From an uncultured Alphaproteobacteria bacterium (GTDB lineage Bacteria; Pseudomonadota; Alphaproteobacteria; RF32; CAG-239), in contig CAJUKS010000009.1 of assembly GCA_910587405.1 (NCBI GenBank), forward strand, positions 4,725 to 63,124: a stretch of DNA of 58,400 bases, in the 5' to 3' direction. Both the position numbers and the translations under genes were made by a program. A model generated the notes under the pieces. That model was given only the letters and a program-made list of their open reading frames with translations. It ran no database searches and was not told where the DNA came from. This document shows, one piece after another, positions 20,711 to 29,476 of this stretch (the first letter of the stretch is position 1; each line of letters opens with the position of its first letter).

Positions 20711-22054
20711 ATGAATTCTGCAGATAAAATTTTAAGAATTGCACAAGGGGGCAAACCGATAACCCCGGAAATGTCGGTGGCAGACCGGGTGATGGCTTAC
20801 GCGATGCCGGAAGTTGAACCGCAAACCCAGCCTCAACTACAACAACTACAACCTCTGCCAAAAAATAACGGCCTTTGGGGTGGTTTTAAGGATTTTGCCG
20901 GATCTAACGCCGGGCGGACGCTGTTGGGCGGTTTGGGAACGGCGTTGGCGGTGGGATTGACCGGAGGCACTGCCAAAGATGCGCTTGGCTATGGGGTTAT
21001 CGGTGCCGGCAATACCGTAGGCGTGCTGAACAAAAACAAACAATATCAAGACGCCTTGCAGGAAAAGCAGCTTGAACGGCAGCGCAAGATTGATGAAGCT
21101 GAGCTAAACCGACAGTTTTTGCAGGGTCAGCAGACAAGATTATTTAAGAATCAAAAAGAATTGGCAGATTTGCAATATCAAAAATCTCTCGATAATATGT
21201 TGATTGGAAAGATTGTTGACCACGAATGGGAAGCGGGCGAAGAAGCGCGCAAACTGGAGGCAAAGAAAAATGCAATTAGAAACTCCGGCTATTCGACAAG
21301 CCGGCAGGATTTTCTTATAAATAATCTGTACGGAATGAAGGACGACGACTATTACGGTTACCTGCTTGCATCCGACCCGGGTAATGCGGAAGCCTTGAAC
21401 TATTTTAACAATAAGAATAAGGCGCAGAGAGTTATTGACCCGGTAGGAAATTTGGAAAAATATGCTGATGTTGCCAAAGCTGGGGGGATGGCTCTTGATG
21501 TAGAAGCTGCAAATTCTGGCAACGGTGTATTTATCGGTAAACCAAAAGATGGTACTGATTTTAACAGTATAGACAGCGTTAGAAAAGAGTTTAATGCTTT
21601 GACTTCCGATTATCGAAAAGTGGGTGATGCTTTTTCCAGAATTAAAGCCAGTTATGAGAACCCCACTCCTGCCGGGGATTTGTCCATGATCTTTAACTAT
21701 ATGAAAGCGTTGGATCCCGGATCTGTGGTTAGGGAAAGCGAATTTGCAAATGCGGAAAATGCCAGAGCGTGGTTTGATAATACAAATGTTCCTACATTTG
21801 TTCGGTTGGCTTATGAAAAGGCTGTGAAGGGTAACAAATTGCTACCGGAACAAAGGAAGGACTTTTATGATATGGCAGTGAAACTGTTTGAAGCGCAAAA
21901 GAACAGTTTTGATAACCACTCGCAATTTTATAAGGGATTGGCACAACGACGGGGATGGGATGAAAATGATATTATATCTGATCCTTATGTTTTTGGGGAC
22001 AATGGTTCAGCTGATACCATGGTCTATTATAAAAATAAATATAATTTGGAGTGA
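20711..22054 (+). CDS. Internal virion / ejection protein
   Basis: The 447-residue product starts MNSADKILRIAQGGKPITPE. A Pro/Gln linker (EPQTQPQLQQLQPLPK) is followed by a Gly- and Ala-rich stretch (NAGRTLLGGLGTALAVGLTG, residues about 62-100) and a charged coiled coil (DALQEKQLERQRKIDEAELN). This build is typical of phage proteins that leave the virion and form a channel through the cell envelope. It overlaps the reading frame of the next gene only by a few bases upstream of that gene's start. Confidence 0.65.
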   Translation: MNSADKILRIAQGGKPITPEMSVADRVMAYAMPEVEPQTQPQLQQLQPLPKNNGLWGGFKDFAGSNAGRTLLGGLGTALAVGLTGGTAKDALGYGVIGAGNTVGVLNKNKQYQDALQEKQLERQRKIDEAELNRQFLQGQQTRLFKNQKELADLQYQKSLDNMLIGKIVDHEWEAGEEARKLEAKKNAIRNSGYSTSRQDFLINNLYGMKDDDYYGYLLASDPGNAEALNYFNNKNKAQRVIDPVGNLEKYADVAKAGGMALDVEAANSGNGVFIGKPKDGTDFNSIDSVRKEFNALTSDYRKVGDAFSRIKASYENPTPAGDLSMIFNYMKALDPGSVVRESEFANAENARAWFDNTNVPTFVRLAYEKAVKGNKLLPEQRKDFYDMAVKLFEAQKNSFDNHSQFYKGLAQRRGWDENDIISDPYVFGDNGSADTMVYYKNKYNLE

Positions 22055-22059
22055 TTGAA

Positions 22060-24384
22060 ATGGCAGATTTGGCAAGGATTAAAAGAAATGTTGCAAAAAT
22101 GGTGGCGCAAAATGCTCCCGAAACAGATATTGATAGATATATTGCAAGTGAAGGGGTAACAGTTGAAGATGTAAGAAATTTTAATGCTTCTTTGCACCCG
22201 TTGACTCCCGAACAAAAGGCCGAAGCGGCACGGCAGGCAGATGATATCCGGCCAAAAACCGACTATTTGAAGAATGGGCTGGATATTTTGGGAGCAATCG
22301 GCGAAGGAGGAGCTTATGCAGGATCCCGGATATTGAACGGGTTAACTTTAAATGGCAGCGACTGGTTGGAAAAGAAGCTGACCGGCGGTAACAGCGAATT
22401 TGAACGGATGGGGCGTGAAGTTGCCGAAAATGCCCAAAACGGCGGGAAAATGGCAAGCTTTGGCAATACGGTAGGCAATGTTTTGGCAGAAATGGGCGGC
22501 GGAATGCGCGGTGCCGGAAAGCTGGGCTATGATTTGACCCAAAAAGGTATATCCGGCTTAGGCGGGTTGTTGGGGAACAATTGGTTGAGAAATTCCACAC
22601 TGGTACCCTCGGTATTGTCGGGCGGAGGAAGTGCTGCTATTTATAGCACGTTTGGCAATGATTTTTCTCATCCGAAGAAGATTGGGAAAGACGCAATGTA
22701 TGGCACTTTGTTATCCGGAGTGTTAGGTGTGGCAGGAAAAGCTTTGCCTTATGCAAGCAAATTGTTCTCTGCCAAGTCTATGACCAAAGGAATGCAAGGA
22801 GGTTTGGAAAATGCAGCTGATAATCCGCAAGCGGTTAAAATCTTAAATTCCGGGATTAGTCAGAGTGACGATATTGCCCAAGAGTTTTTGAACAAGGTAA
22901 GACCGGCAATGCGCAATATAAACCAAGAAACGGAGAATATGCTTAACGGTTCTTTAACCCGCCGGGTTGACGTGCCGAAAACAGTGGCTGACCAGAAAGC
23001 AAAATACGGGCAGTTTATGAAAGAGCACGCTGCAGATGAGGTGATGGATTTTGCGCCGACAAGAGAGCAGTTGATTAATTATCCGGCTGAGAGCAGGTTT
23101 AATTTGCCGAAAAAAAATTTAGCACCAAAAGAAGCAGAAGATATTTTATTCAGAAAAGCCAAAGAAAGCGGTATTGAAGTAGGAGGTAATCCGGAACATT
23201 ATACGGTAAAAGGACAGAGAGGGCAATACGTGAGAACATTGCCTAATACGCTTAATAATCCGGATATAACTTATAATCAAGGCGGACGAGAATATTTGGC
23301 TAAAAAATATCAGGGAGTTTCATTCGACGGAGAGAAACCGTTTTTTGATTTCATTGTAAAAGAAAACGGAGGCTTGTATAATAAATTTAATACGGATGCA
23401 AAATATTTAGATAATCAGATAAAAAAAGCCGCTGACAATGTATCTGTCAGCGGACGAATTTTGGAGCCTAAGGGCGCTGGATACATCAGCCCAGCTCCAA
23501 AATCTGATAATAGTATACCTCTAAAAGGTGCGGTTGTCAATGCCGAACTTCCGCATTTTTCGGTTTTATATGAAGGATTGACGCCGTATCAGTCCAAACA
23601 ACTGGGAAAAGCGTTCCAAGCCGGTTTGGAAAAAACAAATCAAAAAGCCGGTAGTTTGGAGAGCATAAACCGGGTGAAACAAGAACTGAATGATATGATC
23701 AATAAATCGACTTATCCTGATCCGACGAGGCCTTTGGTAAGGAAGCCGGAAAGCGGCGCGGCAGACTTGATTGAGGTTAAAAAACGGGTTGACAGCGTTT
23801 TGGGATCTGCCCTTAAAGGGCGTGACCGCGGATACCACAAAGCAAAACAAATGGAAAAGGCTTATGACGCCGGTTTGAACTACAATCCGAACAGTATGTC
23901 CACGATTGATTTGGTGCCGGAGTTGAAAACGCTTGAACGCAATGCCTTTACACAAGGTCTGTTTCGCCGGATGACCAACAATTCTCTGGAGCATCGGAAT
24001 TTGGCAGAAAACATTTTGAAGTATGACAATGCTTTGGCCGGCGTTTTGCCCCGTAACAGGTATAGTTCGTTAATAGAAACGTTGAATAACCAAGCAACCC
24101 GTTTTGGCCGCTTGGACAGACTGGGTAATCTTGCCGAAACAAAATTGCAAAAACCAGAGGCAAGCCGTTTGTTTTTGCGTGAACAGGCAGAGACTCCGGG
24201 AGCGGCAAAAGGGGCTGCGCTTGATTGGTTAAACAGGCTGCTTCGCGGCAGGGCAATTAAAAAGGCAGCGCGTAATTTGATGGATCCGGAGTTTATGGGA
24301 CAGGACGACAACTGGCTGATGGAGAATTATCCGTATTTGGCCAACGCCGTTTCTGCCCGGATGAAACGGATGACAAACGAATAA
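22060..24384 (+). CDS. Large internal virion protein with a possible nuclease-like toxin domain
   Basis: The 774-residue product starts MADLARIKRNVAKMVAQNAP. Residues 60-210 are Gly-rich (GAIGEGGAYAGSRILNGLTL). Residues about 350-475 (EDILFRKAKESGIEV; YVRTLPNTLNNPDITYNQGG; FFDFIVKENGGLYNKFNTDA) resemble phage barnase-EndoU-colicin-RelE-like (PBECR) domains known from other virion proteins. The DNA for this part (about 23,100-23,530) is clearly more AT-rich than its flanks, which suggests a domain gained by transfer. The C-terminal 250 residues are helical. The domain name is from pattern only. Confidence 0.6.
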   Translation: MADLARIKRNVAKMVAQNAPETDIDRYIASEGVTVEDVRNFNASLHPLTPEQKAEAARQADDIRPKTDYLKNGLDILGAIGEGGAYAGSRILNGLTLNGSDWLEKKLTGGNSEFERMGREVAENAQNGGKMASFGNTVGNVLAEMGGGMRGAGKLGYDLTQKGISGLGGLLGNNWLRNSTLVPSVLSGGGSAAIYSTFGNDFSHPKKIGKDAMYGTLLSGVLGVAGKALPYASKLFSAKSMTKGMQGGLENAADNPQAVKILNSGISQSDDIAQEFLNKVRPAMRNINQETENMLNGSLTRRVDVPKTVADQKAKYGQFMKEHAADEVMDFAPTREQLINYPAESRFNLPKKNLAPKEAEDILFRKAKESGIEVGGNPEHYTVKGQRGQYVRTLPNTLNNPDITYNQGGREYLAKKYQGVSFDGEKPFFDFIVKENGGLYNKFNTDAKYLDNQIKKAADNVSVSGRILEPKGAGYISPAPKSDNSIPLKGAVVNAELPHFSVLYEGLTPYQSKQLGKAFQAGLEKTNQKAGSLESINRVKQELNDMINKSTYPDPTRPLVRKPESGAADLIEVKKRVDSVLGSALKGRDRGYHKAKQMEKAYDAGLNYNPNSMSTIDLVPELKTLERNAFTQGLFRRMTNNSLEHRNLAENILKYDNALAGVLPRNRYSSLIETLNNQATRFGRLDRLGNLAETKLQKPEASRLFLREQAETPGAAKGAALDWLNRLLRGRAIKKAARNLMDPEFMGQDDNWLMENYPYLANAVSARMKRMTNE

Positions 24385-24416
24385 TTTTGGCAGTGGGGCA
24401 AAGTTACTGTAGTTGG

Positions 24417-24444
24417 GCCGCCTGTAGTTGGGCGGCTTTTTTTT
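24417..24444 (+). terminator. Terminator before the fibre genes
   Basis: GCCGCC-TGTAGTTG-GGCGGC is a perfect 6-bp stem followed by eight T. The sequence CTGTAGTTGGG occurs on both sides, so the hairpin may have arisen by a small duplication. Confidence 0.75.
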
Positions 24445-24461
24445 ATTTAAGGAAACAAAAG

Positions 24462-26096
24462 ATGGCAAATATTAATTATCCGTACCGTTTTGTGGGCGGG
24501 AAAAGAGCGGTGGCTTCTGAAGTCAATGCGAATTTTGATGAAATTAAAACCTATACCAACGCGGTCAATGCCGAGATTGCAGCGTTGCAGCAGGCTATCG
24601 GCAAGTTGGAAGAACGGCCGACACGGGAAATGTTTGATGTGTATTTTTCTTTCAAGGGGGAAACGCCGACCGGCGCCTATCCTCTGTGGACCGGACAAAC
24701 AATTACCAACTGTAAGCTTTTTTATCCTGAATTTTGGAAAGAACTTAACCGTTTGGCGCGCAATAAGAGTGTGCCGACCGTAAGCAGTTCGGCGGCGTTT
24801 GACAAGCAAGTAACCGATTATGGGCAATGTGCGTGTTTTTTTATTGATACGTTGAACGGCCATGTTCGGTTGCCGAAAATTACCCGTTTTATCAGTTCTA
24901 TCACTCAGCTTTCCGACTTGGGCAAAGCGGTTAATGACCAGATTAAGAGCCATACTCACGGTCTGCCGGGAGCTACCTCTTATTGCGCGGGCGGCGGGCG
25001 GAACATTTATGTATATGGGGCAAATGACGCAACGCCGAAAAATAATTACCGCACTTCTTCGGCCAGCGGAGGATCCGAAACTTGGCCGAAACACGTCAAA
25101 CTCGGCCTTTATATTCAGGTTGTCAACAATATGTCTGAACTTTCGGGTTTGGATGTGGATGCCATAAAAAAAGAGCTGGAAGCTTCGGTTGTGGCATTGC
25201 AAAAACAAAGCGCCGCCTATGAGGCGCAATTGCAGGCAGAATTTGAAGAGATTAAGAACGGGATAGATATTTATGCCGAAGAAGCAATGTTTGGGTTATC
25301 GCAACGGGTTGAAGCGGCGGCTAAATCTGCGGAAGATAACGCCGATATTGCTTTGCAGCAGGGAGAAATTGCTACTGCAGCTGCCAGCGCCGCCGGTAAC
25401 AGCGCCGACAGCGCGACAGCCTCTGCGGTTGCTGCAGCGGATTGTGTTACAACCGCCCAAAATGCCGCTTCGGCTGCCGGACAAAGTGCGGTGAATGCCC
25501 AAAATTCAGCAACAAATGCCCAGGCAGGCGCCTTGGCTGCCGGGCAAGCAAAAGAAAGCGCAGAAGAAAGTATGCAGGCTGCAACGGCCGCTAAAACTGC
25601 GGCGGAGAGTTCGTCCGCTTCGGCCTTGGCGGCGGCGAATGCGGCACAAACGGCTTTGGCTGCGGTTGAAACGGCAGCTTCGGCGGCTTCAGCTGCTGAG
25701 GCAAACGCAAAAGTGTCGGAAACAAACGCTGCAACAAGTGCGGCAACGGCGGAATCGGCCAAAGAAAATGCTGTTGCCGGCGCAAACGCGGCGGCGGCTT
25801 CCCAAACGGCGGCAGCTGCTTCGGCTTCGGCCGCAACCGAAAGTGCAACCGCGGCAGCAAACAGTGCGGCGGCTGCTTTGGCCGATGCTTCTGCCTCTCG
25901 GCAAAGTGCCGCAAATGCTTTGTCCTCTGAACAGTCTGCGCAAACAAATGCTTCTAATGCTGCCGTATGGGCGGAAGGAAGCGATGCGCAAGTGGGCGAT
26001 TTGGGCGGGGTGCACTCGGCGAAAGAATGGGCAGCGGTTGCACAAGCCGCAGGCGATCCGTTCCTGTTTATTATCCGCGACTGGACTGGTGAATAA
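24462..26096 (+). CDS. Tail fibre with alanine-rich coiled-coil shaft
   Basis: The 544-residue product starts MANINYPYRFVGGKRAVASE after AAGGAAAC. Residues 1-60 look like a virion attachment domain, and residues 60-225 like a collar domain (LPKITRFISSITQL, SHTHGLPGATSYCAGGGRNI). Residues 270-510 are more than half Ala, Ser and Thr in heptad-like repeats (AASAAGQSAVNAQNSATNAQ), as in lambda Stf-type shafts. It ends with AKEWAAVAQAAGDPFLFIIR. The two leucine-rich-repeat proteins downstream may extend it or act as further tips. Confidence 0.8.
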   Translation: MANINYPYRFVGGKRAVASEVNANFDEIKTYTNAVNAEIAALQQAIGKLEERPTREMFDVYFSFKGETPTGAYPLWTGQTITNCKLFYPEFWKELNRLARNKSVPTVSSSAAFDKQVTDYGQCACFFIDTLNGHVRLPKITRFISSITQLSDLGKAVNDQIKSHTHGLPGATSYCAGGGRNIYVYGANDATPKNNYRTSSASGGSETWPKHVKLGLYIQVVNNMSELSGLDVDAIKKELEASVVALQKQSAAYEAQLQAEFEEIKNGIDIYAEEAMFGLSQRVEAAAKSAEDNADIALQQGEIATAAASAAGNSADSATASAVAAADCVTTAQNAASAAGQSAVNAQNSATNAQAGALAAGQAKESAEESMQAATAAKTAAESSSASALAAANAAQTALAAVETAASAASAAEANAKVSETNAATSAATAESAKENAVAGANAAAASQTAAAASASAATESATAAANSAAAALADASASRQSAANALSSEQSAQTNASNAAVWAEGSDAQVGDLGGVHSAKEWAAVAQAAGDPFLFIIRDWTGE

Positions 26097-26104
26097 GGGG
26101 AAAG

Positions 26105-26581
26105 ATGATGGATATGGATATTTATTTGGGGCAGGAATATGTCGGCGAAGCCAAGCTTGAAAGTTCCGGTTATGACGGGCCGGCAAACCTGAAAACGCTG
26201 ATAACAAGGGATGCGGTGGCAACTTTTCCGATTCCGGCAACAACCACGGCAATTAATCAGTATGCTTTTCGGCTATGGAATTCTTTGACAACATTGGATA
26301 TTCCGGGATCGGTTAAAAGTTTGGGCGATTTTGCGCTTTATTACTGCCAGGGATTGCTGAACGTGAAGATCTCCGAGGGATGCTTAACTATCGGAAAAAG
26401 CGCTTTTGCGCAGTGCAAAAAGCTGCAGCAGATAATCATACCCTCCACGGTTGCCACCATAGGTACAAGCGCTTTTGCGAACACAAGCGCCGATTTGATT
26501 ATTATGGTTAATAAAGAACCGGATTCTATTGCCGGGGCGCCGTGGGGCAACAGTACGGCAACCATTGTCTGGAACAACTGA
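26105..26581 (+). CDS. BspA-type leucine-rich-repeat tail protein
   Basis: The 158-residue product starts MMDMDIYLGQEYVGEAKLES. From residue 50 it consists of BspA-like repeats (LTTLDIPGSVKSLGDFALYY, CKKLQQIIIPSTVATIGTSA). It ends in SIAGAPWGNSTATIVWNN, which matches the end of the following protein. LRR_5 repeats mediate binding to proteins or surfaces, so a role in host contact is probable. Confidence 0.8.
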   Translation: MMDMDIYLGQEYVGEAKLESSGYDGPANLKTLITRDAVATFPIPATTTAINQYAFRLWNSLTTLDIPGSVKSLGDFALYYCQGLLNVKISEGCLTIGKSAFAQCKKLQQIIIPSTVATIGTSAFANTSADLIIMVNKEPDSIAGAPWGNSTATIVWNN

Positions 26582-26593
26582 AAGGAAGATAAA

Positions 26594-27415
26594 ATGGTTC
26601 TATATATAGGGGGTGACCCGGTGCGTCTGGTCGTAAAAAAAACAAAAGACATTGACGAAGAAACAGAAATGATCGGCAGGATATTAGACCGGACGATTGC
26701 CGGAACAGTGACCATACCTCAAGGTATTGATAAAATCGGAGCATATGTTTTTTACGGATGCAATAAAATTGATAAAATCGTGATGCCTAGAGAGCTGATT
26801 AGTATTGGCCGAAGTGCGTTCAGTATGGTGACAAAAATGCCGCAAATTGATCTGCCATCTACTTTACAGGAAATTTTGACAGATGCTTTTGCAAGTTGCA
26901 CCTCACTTACGGAGATTTCAATCCCGGCAAATGTCGTTTTGATTGACGATAGTGCTTTTTTCAATTGCCGAAAGATGAAAAAGGTAAATATTGCCAGCAC
27001 GGTTTTGAATAAAATTGGAACAAACGCGTTTGCCAATTGTTCTGTGCTTGAAAGCTTCAGTATTGTGACGGCAGGAGAGGATATTACAATGGGTAACAGC
27101 GTCTTTGCAAATTGCAGCAGTTTGCGAAATGTCAATTTTCTGTTCAGGGTTACGGTTATGGGAAATTCTTGCTTTAAAAATTGCACTTCACTTTCCAGCG
27201 TAACATTGTCTAAACGTATGAAAGTTATTTCGAAACAAACTTTTTCCGGATGTACGGCTTTAGCTTTTATTTCTATTCCGGATAACATTACCGATATTGA
27301 CAGCACGGCTTTTGAAAATTGCCCTAATTTGGGGGTTATCCAGATAAAAAAGGCAGAAAACAGCATTGCCGGGGCGCCGTGGGGCGCGGAAAACGCCACG
27401 GTCGTCTGGCAGTAA
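26594..27415 (+). CDS. Second BspA-type leucine-rich-repeat tail protein
   Basis: The 273-residue product starts MVLYIGGDPVRLVVKKTKDI. About nine LRR_5 units follow, with SAF or NAF steps (IGRSAFSMVTKMPQIDLPST, IGTNAFANCSVLESFSIVTA). It ends SIAGAPWGAENATVVWQ, nearly the end of the preceding protein. The pair may have arisen by duplication, or the shared end may be a module used for assembly. Confidence 0.82.
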   Translation: MVLYIGGDPVRLVVKKTKDIDEETEMIGRILDRTIAGTVTIPQGIDKIGAYVFYGCNKIDKIVMPRELISIGRSAFSMVTKMPQIDLPSTLQEILTDAFASCTSLTEISIPANVVLIDDSAFFNCRKMKKVNIASTVLNKIGTNAFANCSVLESFSIVTAGEDITMGNSVFANCSSLRNVNFLFRVTVMGNSCFKNCTSLSSVTLSKRMKVISKQTFSGCTALAFISIPDNITDIDSTAFENCPNLGVIQIKKAENSIAGAPWGAENATVVWQ

Positions 27416-27438
27416 CAATAACGATAGGAGAAAAAACA

Positions 27439-27591
27439 ATGCGAAAAATAATGCGATACAGACTGATTGCCGATGAAGGCAAGATACTGACCAACGGCAA
27501 ACACCGGGGAGCAGTGGTCGATTGTTCGGCAGAAGATGCCGACAACTGGTATGAAGAAGATTATGTTGAGGAGGAAAAAGATGTCGACTGA
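27439..27591 (+). CDS. Small acidic protein after the LRR genes
   Basis: The 50-residue product starts MRKIMRYRLIADEGKILTNG, and the ATG at 27439 follows AGGAG. The end is acidic (AEDADNWYEEDYVEEEKDVD). It overlaps the next gene by 11 bases. Similar short proteins beginning with a strand and a turn accompany phage fibre genes; the function is not known to me. Confidence 0.6.
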   Translation: MRKIMRYRLIADEGKILTNGKHRGAVVDCSAEDADNWYEEDYVEEEKDVD

Positions 27592-28180
27592 TAAGGAGTT
27601 AAAACAGCTTGTGGTTAATAAGCTGACACAACAACAGTTTGACGAACTCTCGACCAACGATGAAATTTCCGAAACCGAATGGTATGCAGTCGTGGGCGCG
27701 GAACCAGATGACAGATGGTTAAAAACCGACGTCAGCAATTTGACGGCGGCCGGACAAGCGGTAATTGCCGGTATTGCGGCGGACAGTGTCAACTTGGAAG
27801 GTCTGGCCGATACGGATTTATCCAACCTTACGGCAGCGGGAAAGGAGCAGATTGCAGATTTGTCGAAACCGTCGGGAAGACGTGTTAATCTGACCTTTCC
27901 GAATAGTGAGGAGGCAGATTTAATTATGCCGGCTGCCGGTCATTTGGTAGCTTATACACAAAATACCGCGGCAAGCGGCATAAGTACCTGGATAACTCTC
28001 ATCGGCACAGTTGACGCTACTGCTGTGATACGAGACATGGACAAAGGCAGTGGCACTGCAACACTGGTAGCTGTTCTTGAGGTGAGCAAAGGAATGTCGG
28101 TTAAGATGTTGACCAGTGGTAATTTTCAGAGTTCGGCCAACAAATATTTGTGGTTTACTTATGCGGAAGGAGCAAATTGA
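27581..28180 (+). CDS. Tail fibre-like protein
   Basis: The 199-residue product starts MSTDKELKQLVVNKLTQQQF with GGAGG upstream. The phrase LSNLTAAG occurs at two places (residues about 50 and 82), as in short fibre shafts. The C-terminal half appears beta-rich (SGISTWITLIGTVDATAVIR, SANKYLWFTYAEGAN) and may form the receptor-binding tip. The last base of the gene is shared with the next start. Confidence 0.65.
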   Translation: MSTDKELKQLVVNKLTQQQFDELSTNDEISETEWYAVVGAEPDDRWLKTDVSNLTAAGQAVIAGIAADSVNLEGLADTDLSNLTAAGKEQIADLSKPSGRRVNLTFPNSEEADLIMPAAGHLVAYTQNTAASGISTWITLIGTVDATAVIRDMDKGSGTATLVAVLEVSKGMSVKMLTSGNFQSSANKYLWFTYAEGAN

Positions 28181-28575
28181 TGTTTTATATTTTGGATAAT
28201 AATGGCCAAGTTTTGTTTGCCGATGATCAACGTCAACGACTGCTTGATACAATTGCTTTTATGCCGCAATATTTGGCCGCCGATATTCGAGAAGGAGAAC
28301 TTGAAATTGGGTATGATGGCCGATTTTATCTGTCTGGAGACGCCCCACAAAAAAGCAGTGAAGAAAAAGCGGCAGAAATTCGTGAGACGCGCGATCGGCT
28401 GCTGGCAGAGACCGACAGATATATGTTGTCGGATTATCCGATTACGGAAGAAGAACGAGAGCTGTACCGGCAGTATCGGCAATATCTGCGTGATATTCCC
28501 TCCGCCGCGGATTTTCCGGAGCTGGAAGTTAAAACTTTTTCACAATGGGAGATGAACGGATGGACTGGGGCGTGA
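28180..28575 (+). CDS. Tail fibre assembly-type protein
   Basis: The 131-residue product starts MFYILDNNGQVLFADDQRQR. The region AAEIRETRDRLLAETDRYML...ITEEERELYRQYRQYLRDIP matches the common C-terminal pattern of phage tail assembly proteins (R..RD.LL..tD...l.d.pit...r....yRq.LRDiP). Such proteins act as chaperones for the preceding fibre. Confidence 0.75.
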   Translation: MFYILDNNGQVLFADDQRQRLLDTIAFMPQYLAADIREGELEIGYDGRFYLSGDAPQKSSEEKAAEIRETRDRLLAETDRYMLSDYPITEEERELYRQYRQYLRDIPSAADFPELEVKTFSQWEMNGWTGA

Positions 28576-28808
28576 TTGCAGGAGCAGCGGCGTTAATCGG
28601 GGTATTGATGAACTTTATCCGGATGGGGGAATGGAAAGCACGGCAGGAAACAAAGGTAGAAAATTTGGAAAAACGGGTCGAAACCTTTGACCGCACGGTT
28701 GGCGATTTGTTAAGCAAAAACGATTATCAAACCCAGCTTTTGACGGAGTTGAAAGTGAAGTTGGATATGATATTTACCGAAAAGAAGGGACGTAAGAAAA
28801 ATGATTGA
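28560..28808 (+). CDS. Membrane protein with coiled coil, holin-class candidate
   Basis: The 82-residue product starts MDWGVIAGAAALIGVLMNFI, a membrane segment, followed by a coiled coil (WKARQETKVENLEKRVETFD) and a basic tail. This topology is seen in XhlA-like lysis-associated proteins. It is followed by the endolysin gene with an 8-base overlap, which supports a role in lysis. Confidence 0.6.
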   Translation: MDWGVIAGAAALIGVLMNFIRMGEWKARQETKVENLEKRVETFDRTVGDLLSKNDYQTQLLTELKVKLDMIFTEKKGRKKND

Positions 28809-29223
28809 AGATATTAAAAAGCCGCGGGGGATTCGCAACCATAACCCCGGCAACATCCGATGGGGGGACAACTGGTTGGGGCTGGATGACAAAGGCAGGG
28901 CAAAAGACCCTGCCTTTTGCGTTTTTACTGCACCGGTTTACGGCATTAGGGCTTTGGCAAAGGTTTTGATTAATTATAAAAAAATCCACGGGCTTAAAAC
29001 CGTGCGGCAGATAATCAGCCGGTATGCCCCGCCGAACGAGAATCAGACGGCTGCTTATGTGCAATCCGTAGCACAGCAACTCGGCGTTTATCCGGACACG
29101 GTTATAGACATTGAAGAGTGCGGTGTGCTGATGGTGTTTATCAAAGCCGTTATTCGTATGGAAAACGGCATACAGCCCTATTCTAACCAGGAGTTGTTAA
29201 AAGGAATTGAAATGGCGAGGTGA
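28801..29223 (+). CDS. Endolysin-type peptidoglycan hydrolase
   Basis: The 140-residue product starts MIEDIKKPRGIRNHNPGNIR. The pattern RGIRNHNPGNIRWGDNWLGL, then FCVFTAPVYGIRALAKVLIN, and ISRYAPPNENQTAAYVQSVA belongs to a phage family of structural lysozyme-like or transglycosylase proteins. Its place between two membrane proteins and before the spanins indicates the lysis endolysin. The catalytic residue cannot be named with certainty. Confidence 0.75.
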   Translation: MIEDIKKPRGIRNHNPGNIRWGDNWLGLDDKGRAKDPAFCVFTAPVYGIRALAKVLINYKKIHGLKTVRQIISRYAPPNENQTAAYVQSVAQQLGVYPDTVIDIEECGVLMVFIKAVIRMENGIQPYSNQELLKGIEMAR

Positions 29224-29225
29224 AA

Positions 29226-29387
29226 ATGGAAAATGAACACAAAAATTGCCGGTACCGGTTTTGGAAATGGCTGATCCGGCTGGCGCTGCGGCATCGGCGG
29301 ATATATTGGCTGTTGTGGGGCGTGTTGGCGGTAGGCGCCGTATGTGCCTGGCGTTTCGGGCTGGCGGGTTTTCTTGACAACCTGTAG
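29226..29387 (+). CDS. 53-residue membrane protein, holin candidate
   Basis: The ATG at 29226 follows GAGGTG. A basic N-terminal half (RYRFWKWLIRLALRHRRIYW) precedes one membrane segment (WLLWGVLAVGAVCAWRFGLA). It lies directly after the endolysin gene. The -35 box of the locus C promoter overlaps its last codons. Single-span holins with this arrangement exist, but so do other small lysis proteins. Confidence 0.55.
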   Translation: MENEHKNCRYRFWKWLIRLALRHRRIYWLLWGVLAVGAVCAWRFGLAGFLDNL

Positions 29388-29402
29388 AACATAAGTTATA
29401 AA
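29374..29402 (+). promoter_or_regulatory. Promoter of peptide mRNA, locus C
   Basis: TTGACA (29374-29379), 17 bases, TATAAA (29397-29402). The start near 29409 is the first base of the hairpin GTCCGGTG-CGGGAA-CACCGGAC. The hairpin sequence differs from that of loci A and B with compensating changes. Confidence 0.85.
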
Positions 29403-29476
29403 AAGAAAGTCCGGTGCGGGAACACCGGACATTTGATAACCTCTGAAAGAAGTTGAGCTATAACTTCCCTCAAGAT
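29400..29476 (-). ncRNA. Antisense RNA of locus C (putative antitoxin)
   Basis: The RNA of about 77 nt would start near 29476 and end after the hairpin at 29430-29409 followed by TTTCTTTTT. It folds into a long stem: ATAACC pairs GGTTAT, TGA pairs TCA, and GGAAGTT pairs AACTTCT, with the loop ATAGCTC. It is fully complementary to the leader of the peptide mRNA, including TGAAAGAAG. Confidence 0.8.

Noticed and set aside
25271..25762. Long alanine-rich frame on the minus strand opposite the fibre shaft
   Set aside because: It is a mirror of the repetitive GC-rich Ala/Ser codons of the fibre gene and has no ribosome site.
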